Of a stretch of DNA of 9,328 nt, positions 1 to 6,813 are shown piece after piece. Where the stretch lies: NCBI GenBank assembly GCA_902464345.1, contig CABQJA010000080.1, positions 1-9,328 on the forward strand, written 5' to 3'. The notes beneath the pieces were generated by a model, which did no database searches, was not told the DNA's origin, and was given only the letters and a program-made list of their open reading frames with translations. The stretch is from an uncultured Clostridium sp. (GTDB lineage: Bacteria; Bacillota; Clostridia; Lachnospirales; Lachnospiraceae). A program made the position numbers and the translations under genes. Every line of letters starts with the position of its first letter. Position 1 is the first letter of the stretch.

Positions 1-304
1 TACACATATTGTTCGTGATCAGTCTGGAGGAACGCGGATAATACCGGTGATATAACACCATATATAATACCGCCATCAATATCTGTGCACCGTACAGGAT
101 CAGAATCTTTATGGATTCTGTTTTTAAGAACAGCGTCAGATACCAGAGAAAATGAACCGCAAAAATCAAAATGATCTGCCTGGTCAGCTTGCGTTCTCTC
201 ACAGCCTTATCGGTCGACCTGAATATGCTGAAACACAGCCATCCGTAGATGGTCAGCAGCACAATTCCTATATATTGTGAAATGATCGTGATTACCGTAA
301 TCAT
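1..304 (-). CDS. FtsW/RodA/SpoVE-like membrane protein, N-terminal part (partial)
   Basis: Reading leftward from an ATG at 304 gives 101 open codons that run off the left edge, so only the N-terminus is visible. The protein begins MITVITIISQYIG and has three hydrophobic stretches, at about residues 5–27, 46–61 and 66–83, separated by short basic loops, so it is an integral membrane protein with no cleavable signal. The visible end (YYPRSSRLITNNMC) resembles what I recall for clostridial FtsW/RodA/SpoVE proteins, which carry extra N-terminal membrane helices before the SEDS glycosyltransferase core. The core itself is outside the window. Family members polymerise lipid II into peptidoglycan at the septum or side wall. 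The start codon follows the stop of the U32 gene by one base (TAG-A-ATG), which implies translational coupling; an AGGA lies 10 nt upstream. Membrane location is certain; the family call is from memory and context (zapA two genes upstream). Confidence 0.7.
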   Translation of the reverse strand, partial: MITVITIISQYIGIVLLTIYGWLCFSIFRSTDKAVRERKLTRQIILIFAVHFLWYLTLFLKTESIKILILYGAQILMAVLYMVLYHRYYPRSSRLITNNMC

Positions 305-305
305 T

Positions 306-2681
306 CTATTCGATTCCTTTCCTGTAGTGTCCCTCCTGGCAGATGCCCTCCGGCCTGAACGCCAGTATTTTCTCCGCCTGATTTCCGGTTTCGGTCGTCA
401 GTACGATCCGATAATCCCTGATTCCCGTCAGATCATATCTTCTCTCCAGCAGAGATATTGGTTTCTTCTGATAAATGATATTATAACATTCTTTACAAAC
501 CGCTTTTGCAATATAAGTATCGCCATGTGCATTAGAAAATTCCAGATCAGTGGCATTTCGCTTCTCGCACCTATCATTATTCTTATAAACACACTGTGCC
601 GAGATCATAACTGCCGGCTGCTCATATATCACCCATTCCCAGTGTATTTCCGGTGTATGCATTATCAGCTCTTCCAGTTCTTCCCGGTTTAATTCCATCG
701 GAAGTGTCATGGTATGACACCCAAGGGCTTTCTGACAGACCTCAGCAGCCTTATGATTATATACATAAACCGAAGCATCCAGTACTGCCAGCATCCGTTT
801 TCCGGTATCTCTCCAGAGTGCCACCTCATCAAATGTCCTTACCAGACATCCATCCGCATCTGTCAGAAGCATCCGGAGTATTCGATCCTTCATGTTCTGT
901 CGATAGCAATGCGGAAGTGCCAGGTATGCGAGCTTTCCGTGTTCCCGGATCTGCCCGATCATATTAACGATATCCGAATCCGGAAATGACTCAAGCTCGA
1001 TATCGATTCGGTATACCGATTCGGTCCGGATTGCCACCCGGAGCTGTTCCTCCGTTGCAATCGTGACAGCCAGTCTTTTCACCGGAATGCCTTCTTCATA
1101 TTTCTCTACTTCCGTTTTTTCTGTTTCTGCGTTCTGCTTCTTCATATCCAATGAAGCCGCCGGCACCGTACAGGTCCTGTGACAATGCTCTCTGCATCGC
1201 TGTTCCAGCCGGCTTAATGCCTCCCGTCGCAGCTGATTAAACTCCTTCATGGAAAAGAATATATTCTCATCCATATCAAGTTTGATCTGCGCTATCTCAA
1301 ACGGAGCATCTCCAAGCTTTCCAAGCTTCTCCCGGATCACGGTCTCTGTCAACGGCTGTTTTTCTGCCGCCGTTACAATACCGCCGGTGACCGTTACTGT
1401 TTCATTATCACTTGACATTTTGATTGTAGCAGATAAGTCTTTCCGCAGAATAACGGAAATGTGAACTTTTTCTTTCAATTGGTGTTGCTCATTTTCCTCA
1501 AGCAAGGCTTCTGCAAGCTGCTTGTTTTTCGTACGGTAGACCGGATCTCCGTTCCGGATCTGCCGCAGCCTGGATGCATTTAATATAACCTCTTGTCCTG
1601 CTCTGCCTGTCTTTCCGGATGTCAGCTCGATATTCTCACCGCTCCGTGTTCGGATTTCCAACACGTCTCCGATATTTAAATCCTCTCTTAGCCGGATAGT
1701 CACCGTACCTCCCTGAACGGCCTGTACTGCTCCGAGGCAAATGCCGTTATGGTTATTCCGCTCCATACACATCATAGCTTTTCCATTATGCATGGAAAAA
1801 TATCCGTCCGTAAACCCTCCGCGGTTAAATATATCTGCCAGTTCCTGCTTTCTCTGCTCTGTCTGAAACACTCTCTGATCTATATATGCATCAACAGCCT
1901 GTCTGTATGCCTGCACAGCAGAAATCACATATTCTGCCCGTTTCATTCTTCCTTCTATCTTGAAGGAATCCACACCCGCTTCAATCAGCTGCGGGACTGT
2001 ATCCAAAGCACAGAGATCTTTCGGGCTTAACAGATACTGCTCCCGTCCACTGCGGTCTTTATATAACTGCCGGCACGGCTGGGCACAGCGTCCCCGATTT
2101 CCGCTTCTGCCACCGATCAGACTGCTCATCAAGCATCTGCCCGAATAAGAATAGCAAAGTGCCCCATGAACAAATACTTCAATATCAACGCCACCCTGCT
2201 CCTTGATCACTGAAATCTCCTGCATGGATAATTCTCTGGCAGGGACTACCCTGCATACCCCAAGCTCTTTTAACATCTGACATGCCTGTGGTGTTGTAAT
2301 ACTCATCTGGGTACTCGCATGAAGCTCCAGCTCCGGATATTCTGCATGGATCATGGATAATGCGCCCATATCCTGAACAATTACCGCGTGTAAACCTGCT
2401 TCATACGGAATACGCAGGAATGTTCGCAACGCTTCCAGCTCTGATTCCTTCACCAGTGTATTGGTCGTCAGATATAATTTCTTTCCATGCATTCCGGCAT
2501 ATTCGATTGCCTGAACAAGCTCCCGGTCTGACAGATTAGACGCATATGCTCTGGCTCCAAACGCCTGTCCTCCCAGATACACGGCATCTGCTCCTGCCTG
2601 AAAGGCCTGCTTCATAATTTCAAAGGAGCCTGCCGGCGCCAATATTTCCGGCTGTTTGTTATTTTTCCTCATTTCTTCCAT
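306..2681 (-). CDS. U32 family peptidase-like protein with DUF3656 (probable RNA hydroxylase)
   Basis: The predicted protein has 791 residues. The N-terminal U32 domain (about 10–300) opens with EILAPAGSFE and contains the U32 signature around residues 168–187 (EVFVHGALCYSYSGRC). Cys176, Cys183, Cys199 and Cys203 form the cluster expected to hold an Fe–S centre. A DUF3656-like segment follows (about 370–490), then a charged linker (512–532), then a C-terminal domain ending in another Cys group (C697, C705, C729, C732). Although named as peptidases, characterised relatives such as E. coli RlhA (23S rRNA C2501) and TrhP (tRNA U34) hydroxylate RNA using prephenate-linked chemistry; the U32+DUF3656 layout is closer to RlhA. 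The exact substrate here is inference. I place the start at 2681, not the upstream ATG at 2720, because GGAGG sits 6 nt before it and the protein then begins MEEMRKNNKQPEILAPAG. It overlaps zapA by 23 nt and abuts the FtsW-like gene. Confidence 0.9.
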   Translation of the reverse strand: MEEMRKNNKQPEILAPAGSFEIMKQAFQAGADAVYLGGQAFGARAYASNLSDRELVQAIEYAGMHGKKLYLTTNTLVKESELEALRTFLRIPYEAGLHAVIVQDMGALSMIHAEYPELELHASTQMSITTPQACQMLKELGVCRVVPARELSMQEISVIKEQGGVDIEVFVHGALCYSYSGRCLMSSLIGGRSGNRGRCAQPCRQLYKDRSGREQYLLSPKDLCALDTVPQLIEAGVDSFKIEGRMKRAEYVISAVQAYRQAVDAYIDQRVFQTEQRKQELADIFNRGGFTDGYFSMHNGKAMMCMERNNHNGICLGAVQAVQGGTVTIRLREDLNIGDVLEIRTRSGENIELTSGKTGRAGQEVILNASRLRQIRNGDPVYRTKNKQLAEALLEENEQHQLKEKVHISVILRKDLSATIKMSSDNETVTVTGGIVTAAEKQPLTETVIREKLGKLGDAPFEIAQIKLDMDENIFFSMKEFNQLRREALSRLEQRCREHCHRTCTVPAASLDMKKQNAETEKTEVEKYEEGIPVKRLAVTIATEEQLRVAIRTESVYRIDIELESFPDSDIVNMIGQIREHGKLAYLALPHCYRQNMKDRILRMLLTDADGCLVRTFDEVALWRDTGKRMLAVLDASVYVYNHKAAEVCQKALGCHTMTLPMELNREELEELIMHTPEIHWEWVIYEQPAVMISAQCVYKNNDRCEKRNATDLEFSNAHGDTYIAKAVCKECYNIIYQKKPISLLERRYDLTGIRDYRIVLTTETGNQAEKILAFRPEGICQEGHYRKGIE

Positions 2682-3069
2682 GCTCTGCCTCCAGCTGGAT
2701 GATCTTACGCTGAAGTGCATTCACCTGCTCTTTATATTCTTCTACCAGTTTTAATGCGGATTCCTGCTTGATTCTGGTCTCAATCACCTCATGTCTCAGA
2801 TCATAAAGCTGTTTTTCCTTCTCATCTTCCTGCTTCTCACTGGCTTCAGCCTGCTTCTTCGCCTTAAAATAATCATCTGCAATATTAAGAGCCAGAAGGA
2901 TTCCCTGGTGTTCTGCACTCAGCTTCCGGTAATGCTCGCTTCCCTTGCATTCGGAAATCTTGTTATTGATATACAATGCAACACTCTGCAGATACTCCTC
3001 ACTCTCGTATCCACTCAGGGTATAAACCTTTCCGTTAATAATTACCGGTGTGTCTTTTTTCTCTGCCAT
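2659..3069 (-). CDS. zapA: Cell division protein ZapA
   Basis: The predicted protein has 136 residues. The N-terminal globular part (about 1–66) has the ZapA pattern: a short beta-hairpin (VIINGKVYTLSGYESEEYLQ), then a helix with YINNKI, then the conserved block QGILLALNIADDYFK. From about residue 70 to 132 it is almost entirely charged and Leu-spaced, a predicted coiled coil as in ZapA dimers and tetramers. ZapA is cytosolic, binds FtsZ directly and cross-links protofilaments to stabilise the Z ring. A perfect AAGGAGG at 3076–3082, 6 nt before the ATG, fixes the start. The UAA stop of ruvB lies within this ribosome binding site, so translation of the two genes is probably coupled. The 3' end overlaps the U32 gene. 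Length is somewhat above the E. coli protein, usual for clostridial ZapA with a longer coil. Confidence 0.92.
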   Translation of the reverse strand: MAEKKDTPVIINGKVYTLSGYESEEYLQSVALYINNKISECKGSEHYRKLSAEHQGILLALNIADDYFKAKKQAEASEKQEDEKEKQLYDLRHEVIETRIKQESALKLVEEYKEQVNALQRKIIQLEAEHGRNEEK

Positions 3070-3080
3070 ACTGTTCCTCC

Positions 3081-4091
3081 TTATTCGTTCTTTGCGTTTT
3101 CATGCTGTAATCCGAAATGCTGATAACATAGCTCTGTTACCACCCGTCCCCGTGGGGTCCTGTTTATAAATCCGTTTTTAATCAGATATGGTTCATATAC
3201 ATCCTCAATTGTTCCGGCATCTTCTCCGACCGCTGCAGCCAATGTTTCCAGTCCGACCGGCTTTCCTCCGAATTTCTCAATCATAGTCCATAGAAGGTTC
3301 CTGTCTGTTTCATCCAGGCCCAGCGTATCTACCTCCAGCCGGTCCAGGGCATTCTGTGCAATCTCATAGGTGATACCGCCCTGATATTCCACCTCTGCAA
3401 AATCTCGCACACGTTTTAATAAACGATTGGCCAGTCTCGGAGTTCCTCTCGACCGCTTCGCGATTTCGACCGCGCCGGCAGTATCGATTTCAATCCCCAG
3501 TACATAGGCGGAGCGCTCCAGAATGTCCGTCAGCTCCGGCACGGTATAAAACTCCAGACGATTTACCACGCCAAACCGGTCTCTTAACGGTGCTGTCAAC
3601 ATACCTGCCCTGGTCGTCGCTCCGATCAATGTAAAATGCGGCAGATCCAGCCGAATAGATCTCGCAGCCGCTCCTTTACCGATCATCACATCAATTGCAA
3701 AATCCTCCATCGCAGGATATAAAACCTCTTCCACCTGACGATTCAACCGGTGGATCTCATCAATAAAAAGAACATCATGTTCCGATAAATTATTCAGAAT
3801 CGCTGCCAGCTCTCCCGGTTTCTCAATCGCCGGTCCCGAAGTAATCTTTAAATTTACCTTCATCTCATTGGCTACGATTGATGCCAACGTTGTTTTACCA
3901 AGTCCCGGTGGGCCATATAACAGAACATGATCCAGCGATTCCCCGCGCTGCTTTGCCGCTTCAATGAATACCTTCAGGTTATTCTTCACCTTCTCCTGTC
4001 CGATATAATCATCCAGATACTTCGGTCGCAGACTTCCTTCGATCGCCACATCCTCTTCTGTAAATTCAGTTGTAATAATCCGATTGTTCAT
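3081..4091 (-). CDS. ruvB: Holliday junction branch migration ATPase RuvB
   Basis: This 336-residue protein has full RuvB length and all motifs. The N-terminal RPKYLDDYIGQ (22–32) is followed by Walker A GPPGLGKT (60–67), Walker B LFIDEIHRL (108–116), sensor 1 GATTRAG (157–163), arginine-finger region APLRDRFG (167–174), sensor 2 RGTPRLANRL (215–224), and a C-terminal winged-helix DNA-binding domain (about 255–330) with GGKPVGLETLA and RTPRGRV. RuvB forms hexameric rings that, with RuvA, drive ATP-dependent branch migration of four-way junctions during recombinational repair. It lies 29 nt downstream of ruvA. The upstream ribosome site is weak: only GGA/GGGA-like matches, and a five-codon mini-ORF overlaps the start as ATGA. 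Its stop is embedded in the zapA ribosome binding site. No ruvC is present in the window; Firmicutes normally use RecU instead. Confidence 0.98.
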   Translation of the reverse strand: MNNRIITTEFTEEDVAIEGSLRPKYLDDYIGQEKVKNNLKVFIEAAKQRGESLDHVLLYGPPGLGKTTLASIVANEMKVNLKITSGPAIEKPGELAAILNNLSEHDVLFIDEIHRLNRQVEEVLYPAMEDFAIDVMIGKGAAARSIRLDLPHFTLIGATTRAGMLTAPLRDRFGVVNRLEFYTVPELTDILERSAYVLGIEIDTAGAVEIAKRSRGTPRLANRLLKRVRDFAEVEYQGGITYEIAQNALDRLEVDTLGLDETDRNLLWTMIEKFGGKPVGLETLAAAVGEDAGTIEDVYEPYLIKNGFINRTPRGRVVTELCYQHFGLQHENAKNE

Positions 4092-4120
4092 TCTGTTCTA
4101 TCCATTCCCGGTCTGAGCCG

Positions 4121-4732
4121 TTATATTAATTTCTTTAATGCTGCCTTCAGCAGTTCTTCCGTATTCATTTCCTGTGCAGCATCCACTCTGCGGATTGCCT
4201 GCATCGCCTCCAATTGCGAATAACCGAGACTCACCAGTGCCATCGCAACCGAAGCGGTAATATCTTCGTCGGCGACTGCCCCTGCAGACTCTGCCACGGA
4301 TCGATCGTCCCTTGGTTCCAGCATAGATTCCAGCTCAATCTTATCATGCAGCTCCATAATAATGCGCTGTGCGCCCTTCATTCCGATACCGTTGGCCTTC
4401 GTTAATGCCTTCGCATCTCCGCTTAATACTGCCATCTGAATATCCGCGACTGACAATGCCGATAGCAATGCCATACCCGCCTTCGGGCCGACACCGGAAA
4501 TCCCGATCAACAGCTGAAAGATCTCCTTTGCCTGCTTCGTCCGGAATCCGTACAGACTGATTCCATCCTCCCGGACATTCATATGTATATAAATGAGAAC
4601 GGACTGGCCAATACCGGGAAGCTCACTGATATCCAATGCCGACATATAAATCTGATATCCCATTCCCTGATGATCCAGAATCACAGAATCCTCTGACATT
4701 TCTTCCAATGTTCCACGTATATATGCTAACAT
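4121..4732 (-). CDS. ruvA: Holliday junction DNA helicase subunit RuvA
   Basis: The predicted protein has 203 residues, the normal RuvA size. Domain I (1–63) is an OB fold starting MLAYIRGTLEE and containing the conserved HMNVREDGISLYGF (50–63). Domain II carries two helix-hairpin-helix motifs: GISGVGPKAGMALL (77–90) and ANGIGMKGAQRII (113–125). An acidic, Ala-rich flexible linker (about 135–157) leads to domain III (158–203), the UBA-like fold that contacts RuvB (SVAMALVSLGY). RuvA tetramers bind the Holliday junction and load RuvB rings. GGAGG at 4738–4742 lies 5 nt before the ATG, so the start is secure. It is the first gene of the minus-strand operon, with a good sigma-A promoter just upstream and no obvious LexA box, so SOS control is not supported by the sequence. 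Confidence 0.97.
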   Translation of the reverse strand: MLAYIRGTLEEMSEDSVILDHQGMGYQIYMSALDISELPGIGQSVLIYIHMNVREDGISLYGFRTKQAKEIFQLLIGISGVGPKAGMALLSALSVADIQMAVLSGDAKALTKANGIGMKGAQRIIMELHDKIELESMLEPRDDRSVAESAGAVADEDITASVAMALVSLGYSQLEAMQAIRRVDAAQEMNTEELLKAALKKLI

Positions 4733-4759
4733 AGCCGCCTCCAGTTCTTTTTGTACATT

Positions 4760-4788
4760 AGTATAGCATAGAAATCCTCATTAAGCAA
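4760..4788 (-). promoter_or_regulatory. Sigma-A-type promoter for ruvA operon
   Basis: Read on the minus strand there is TTGCTT at 4788–4783, a 17-nt spacer and TATACT at 4765–4760. The -10 matches consensus at five of six bases and the spacing is ideal; the -35 keeps the TTG core. Predicted start is near 4753, giving a leader of about 20 nt with the GGAGG of ruvA. It is the only good promoter I see ahead of the ruvA–ruvB–zapA–U32–FtsW-like run. Confidence 0.7.
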
Positions 4789-4795
4789 AAAATAA

Positions 4796-4824
4796 CTGCA
4801 AAACACCTGATAGTTTGTTATAAT
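4796..4824 (+). promoter_or_regulatory. Extended -10 promoter for the YprB-like gene
   Basis: A perfect TATAAT at 4819–4824 is preceded by TG at 4816–4817 (TGTTATAAT), the extended -10 motif. The best -35 at 17-nt spacing is CTGCAA (4796–4801), which is poor, consistent with an extended -10 promoter not needing a strong -35. Predicted start is near 4831, giving a leader of about 35 nt. It is arranged back to back with the ruvA promoter, with their -35 regions only 7 nt apart. Confidence 0.7.
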
Positions 4825-4866
4825 GAACGATAGTAATTTATTGATCCGACAGACCGAGGAATAAGC

Positions 4867-5961
4867 ATGAAAACATACACAGGAACCCTAAATCAATCTG
4901 AACTTTATTGTCTGGAGCTCCGGTATCAACCGGCAGATGTCCTGCTGTTTGATATTGAAACAACCGGCTTTTCAGTCAGAAATACGATGCTGTACCTGAT
5001 CGGAATGTGTTTCTATTCCGACGATTCCTGGCATTACCAGCTGCTCTTCAATGATGACGGCCGTTCGGAGCTGACCATCCTGGATACCTTCCTGCATATT
5101 ATTTCCTCCTTTCATACTCTGATTCATTTCAACGGAGACGGCTTTGATCTCCGATATCTGAAGGAGAAATATACCCAGTATCAGACCTTAACCTCCGGTC
5201 AGTACTTTGAGCATGCGATTTCATCTCTGGAAGCACTTGAAAGTGTTGATTTATATAAGTTGATCAAGCCTTACCGTTCCGGTCTTGCTCTGCCCGACCT
5301 GAAGTTAAAGACCGTGCAACAGGCCCTTAATATTCCGAGAACCGATCCTTATTCCGGCGGAGAACTGATAAAGATCTATAAAACCTATTTAAAAGAACAG
5401 AACGAAGACCTGCAGAGAATGCTTTTACAGCACAACTATGACGATATTCTGGCTATGATTCCTATGTTGCGTTTATTATCCTTTGAATCACTGGCAGCCC
5501 ATGAATTTCAACTGATCACAGTACAGGAACAGGAATCCTGTCTCTCTCTGACTCTGGCCTTCCCGCAGCCGATTTCGCTCTGCTATAGGAAGGAAACTGT
5601 ATATGGCAACCTTCAGATTGCCGGCACCTCCGGAACATTGCTTATTCCTTTACAAAAGGAAGAGCTTCGCTATTATCTGAAAAATTGGAAGGATTATTAC
5701 TACCTTCCGGTCGAGGATACCGTTATGCATAAAAGTATCGCTGCATTCGTGGATACCGGTTATAAACAGAAAGCAACTAAGGAAACCGGCTTTTTGAAGC
5801 ACACCTCTGTTTTCTTCCCCTGTCCACAGGGTCTCGCCTGCAGCCCCGATAAGCTGTATAAAAAAAGCAGCTCCGACCCCATTTCTTATGCCGAATGGAA
5901 GCCGGAACTGTCTGAAAATACTCGTTTCTGGACGGATTATCTTATCTCTTCTTTTTTATAG
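4867..5961 (+). CDS. YprB-like DEDD-family exonuclease (RNase H-like fold)
   Basis: The predicted protein has 364 residues. The N-terminal RNase H-like domain (about 20–205) carries the exonuclease motifs: Exo I as LLFDIETTGFS with Asp29 and Glu31, Exo II as HFNGDGFDLRYL with Asp94, and Exo III as LLQHNYDDILAM around 186–197, whose Asp192/193 would supply the last metal ligand. VDLYKLIKPY (127–136) and LKLKTVQQALNI (145–156) fit the YprB subgroup (RNase_H_2). Proteins with these motifs are two-metal 3'–5' exonucleases; the substrate of this branch is unknown. The C-terminal 150 residues (about 215–364) are not part of the catalytic fold and I cannot assign them; the segment KDYYYLPVEDTVMHKSIA looks conserved-domain-like. 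GAGGA at 4856–4860, 6 nt before the ATG, supports the start. It is the only plus-strand gene, has its own promoter, is divergent from ruvA and convergent with cheR. There is no YprA helicase beside it, unlike B. subtilis. Confidence 0.82.
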   Translation: MKTYTGTLNQSELYCLELRYQPADVLLFDIETTGFSVRNTMLYLIGMCFYSDDSWHYQLLFNDDGRSELTILDTFLHIISSFHTLIHFNGDGFDLRYLKEKYTQYQTLTSGQYFEHAISSLEALESVDLYKLIKPYRSGLALPDLKLKTVQQALNIPRTDPYSGGELIKIYKTYLKEQNEDLQRMLLQHNYDDILAMIPMLRLLSFESLAAHEFQLITVQEQESCLSLTLAFPQPISLCYRKETVYGNLQIAGTSGTLLIPLQKEELRYYLKNWKDYYYLPVEDTVMHKSIAAFVDTGYKQKATKETGFLKHTSVFFPCPQGLACSPDKLYKKSSSDPISYAEWKPELSENTRFWTDYLISSFL

Positions 5962-5981
5962 AAAAATGAATACTCCGGTTC
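5937..5981 (-). other. Out-of-frame CheR C-terminal tail (frameshift remnant)
   Basis: Directly after the cheR stop, the next frame on the same strand reads EPEYSFFYKKEEIR and then stops with TAA at 5939–5937. CheR proteins normally end GSTEQI…FEP…FFY-K/R, so this is the missing end of the gene. Reducing the run of four A at 5982–5985 (TTTT on the coding strand) to three joins the frames as TIHSF-EPEYSFFYKK and gives a protein of about 265 residues. The restored end would overlap the convergent gene ending at 5961 by 25 nt. Confidence 0.7.
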
Positions 5982-6735
5982 AAAATGAATGGATCGTGCC
6001 TGCAGGGATCTGCTCGGTACTGCCAATGAACAGATAGCCATCCTTACGCAGAGACTTATGAAACTCTTTAAAGACCTCGATTTTGGCCTCTTCCGTAAAA
6101 TAGATCAATACATTCCTGCATACGATCAGGTCATAATTCTTACCATATGGATCTGCCAGCAGGTTATGCTGCCGGAACTCCACTTCCTTCATAATAGATT
6201 CCGCAATCTGATAATATCCCGGCCTTACCTCCCGGAAATACTTCTGGACGTATTTTTCAGGCAGATTTGCCAGGCTTTTTTGTGGGTACAATCCCTGCTT
6301 TGCAAGTGCAAGTACCTCATCATCCAGATCCGTTGCCAACAGCTTCACCGGCACCTTCGGAAACTTTTCCTTCATCATCATGATAATGGTATACGGCTCA
6401 TCCCCGGTTGAACAGGCAGCACTCCAGATTTTCAGTTCTCCCCTGTTCCTTTCGATCAGCTCCGGAATTACCTTCTCTTCCAGTGTCTGCCACTGCATCG
6501 GATTCCGATAAAACTCCGATACATTTATCGTCAGATAATTCAGGAACTGTTTCCGACGTTCCGCATTCTTCTTTAAATCCTGATAAAACTCCTCATAGGT
6601 CTGAAAGCCATATTTTAAGGACAGCGTTGTGATTCTCCGCTTCATCTGCCGCTCCTTATAGGCATTCAGATCAATCCCGGTCAGCTCCAGTATCTGCTTT
6701 TTAAATACTTCATAATCTGTCATATCTCGCCCCAC
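5980..6735 (-). CDS. cheR: Chemotaxis protein methyltransferase CheR, C-terminus apparently frameshifted
   Basis: The open frame gives 251 residues. The N-terminal helical domain (about 8–80) contains LTGIDLNAYKERQMKRRI and ends with NVSEFYRNP (71–79). The class I methyltransferase domain follows: motif I IWSAACSTGDEPYTI (103–117), the acidic SAM-ribose loop LLATDLDDE (132–140), and CRNVLIYF (206–213). CheR uses SAM to methylate glutamates of chemoreceptors, opposing CheB, in the cytosol. The protein ends GSTEQIPAGTIHSF, whereas the family continues with a beta strand (FFYxK). That strand is encoded in the next frame, so one base appears inserted; real mutation and sequence error are both possible. 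The GTG at 6735 has AGGA 7 nt upstream and was chosen; ATG at 6723 (MTDYEVFKK) is the alternative and fits family N-termini well. No other chemotaxis gene is nearby. A strong hairpin lies 18 nt upstream. Confidence 0.88.
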   Translation of the reverse strand: MGRDMTDYEVFKKQILELTGIDLNAYKERQMKRRITTLSLKYGFQTYEEFYQDLKKNAERRKQFLNYLTINVSEFYRNPMQWQTLEEKVIPELIERNRGELKIWSAACSTGDEPYTIIMMMKEKFPKVPVKLLATDLDDEVLALAKQGLYPQKSLANLPEKYVQKYFREVRPGYYQIAESIMKEVEFRQHNLLADPYGKNYDLIVCRNVLIYFTEEAKIEVFKEFHKSLRKDGYLFIGSTEQIPAGTIHSF

Positions 6736-6753
6736 CCTGTTTTCCTATATAAC

Positions 6754-6792
6754 TGAGTAGGAGGGAAATCTGAATGATTTCCCTCCTACTCA
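6754..6792. terminator. Perfect 17-bp hairpin, probable terminator after ispH-rpsA
   Basis: TGAGTAGGAGGGAAATC (6754–6770), a 5-nt loop (TGAAT) and its exact complement (6776–6792) form a 17-bp perfect stem. It begins 21 nt after the stop of ispH-rpsA, so it most likely ends that transcript. On the minus strand the tail is only moderately U-rich (GTTATATAGG). On the plus strand the tail is ATTTTTCT, a better intrinsic terminator, so it may act in both directions. It also forms part of the leader of cheR. Confidence 0.75.
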
Positions 6793-6813
6793 ATTTTTCT
6801 ATGAGATCTTTGA

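Noticed and set aside
249..2148. Several plus-strand open frames opposite the U32 gene
   Set aside because: They lie entirely on the opposite strand of a well-supported gene, lack ribosome binding sites or recognisable domains, and look like shadows.
2659..2720. Upstream ATG at 2720 as the start of the U32 protein (adds MHFSVRSSSWRQS)
   Set aside because: The extra residues are antisense-free read-back of the zapA coding region with no family similarity, while GGAGG sits 6 nt before the ATG at 2681.
4741..4866. LexA/SOS box controlling ruvAB
   Set aside because: No CGAAC…GTTCG-type palindrome is present; the single GAACGA near 4825 has no matching half-site.
5962..5979. Bidirectional terminator between the convergent YprB-like gene and cheR
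   Set aside because: The gap is only 18 nt and contains no inverted repeat able to form a stem.
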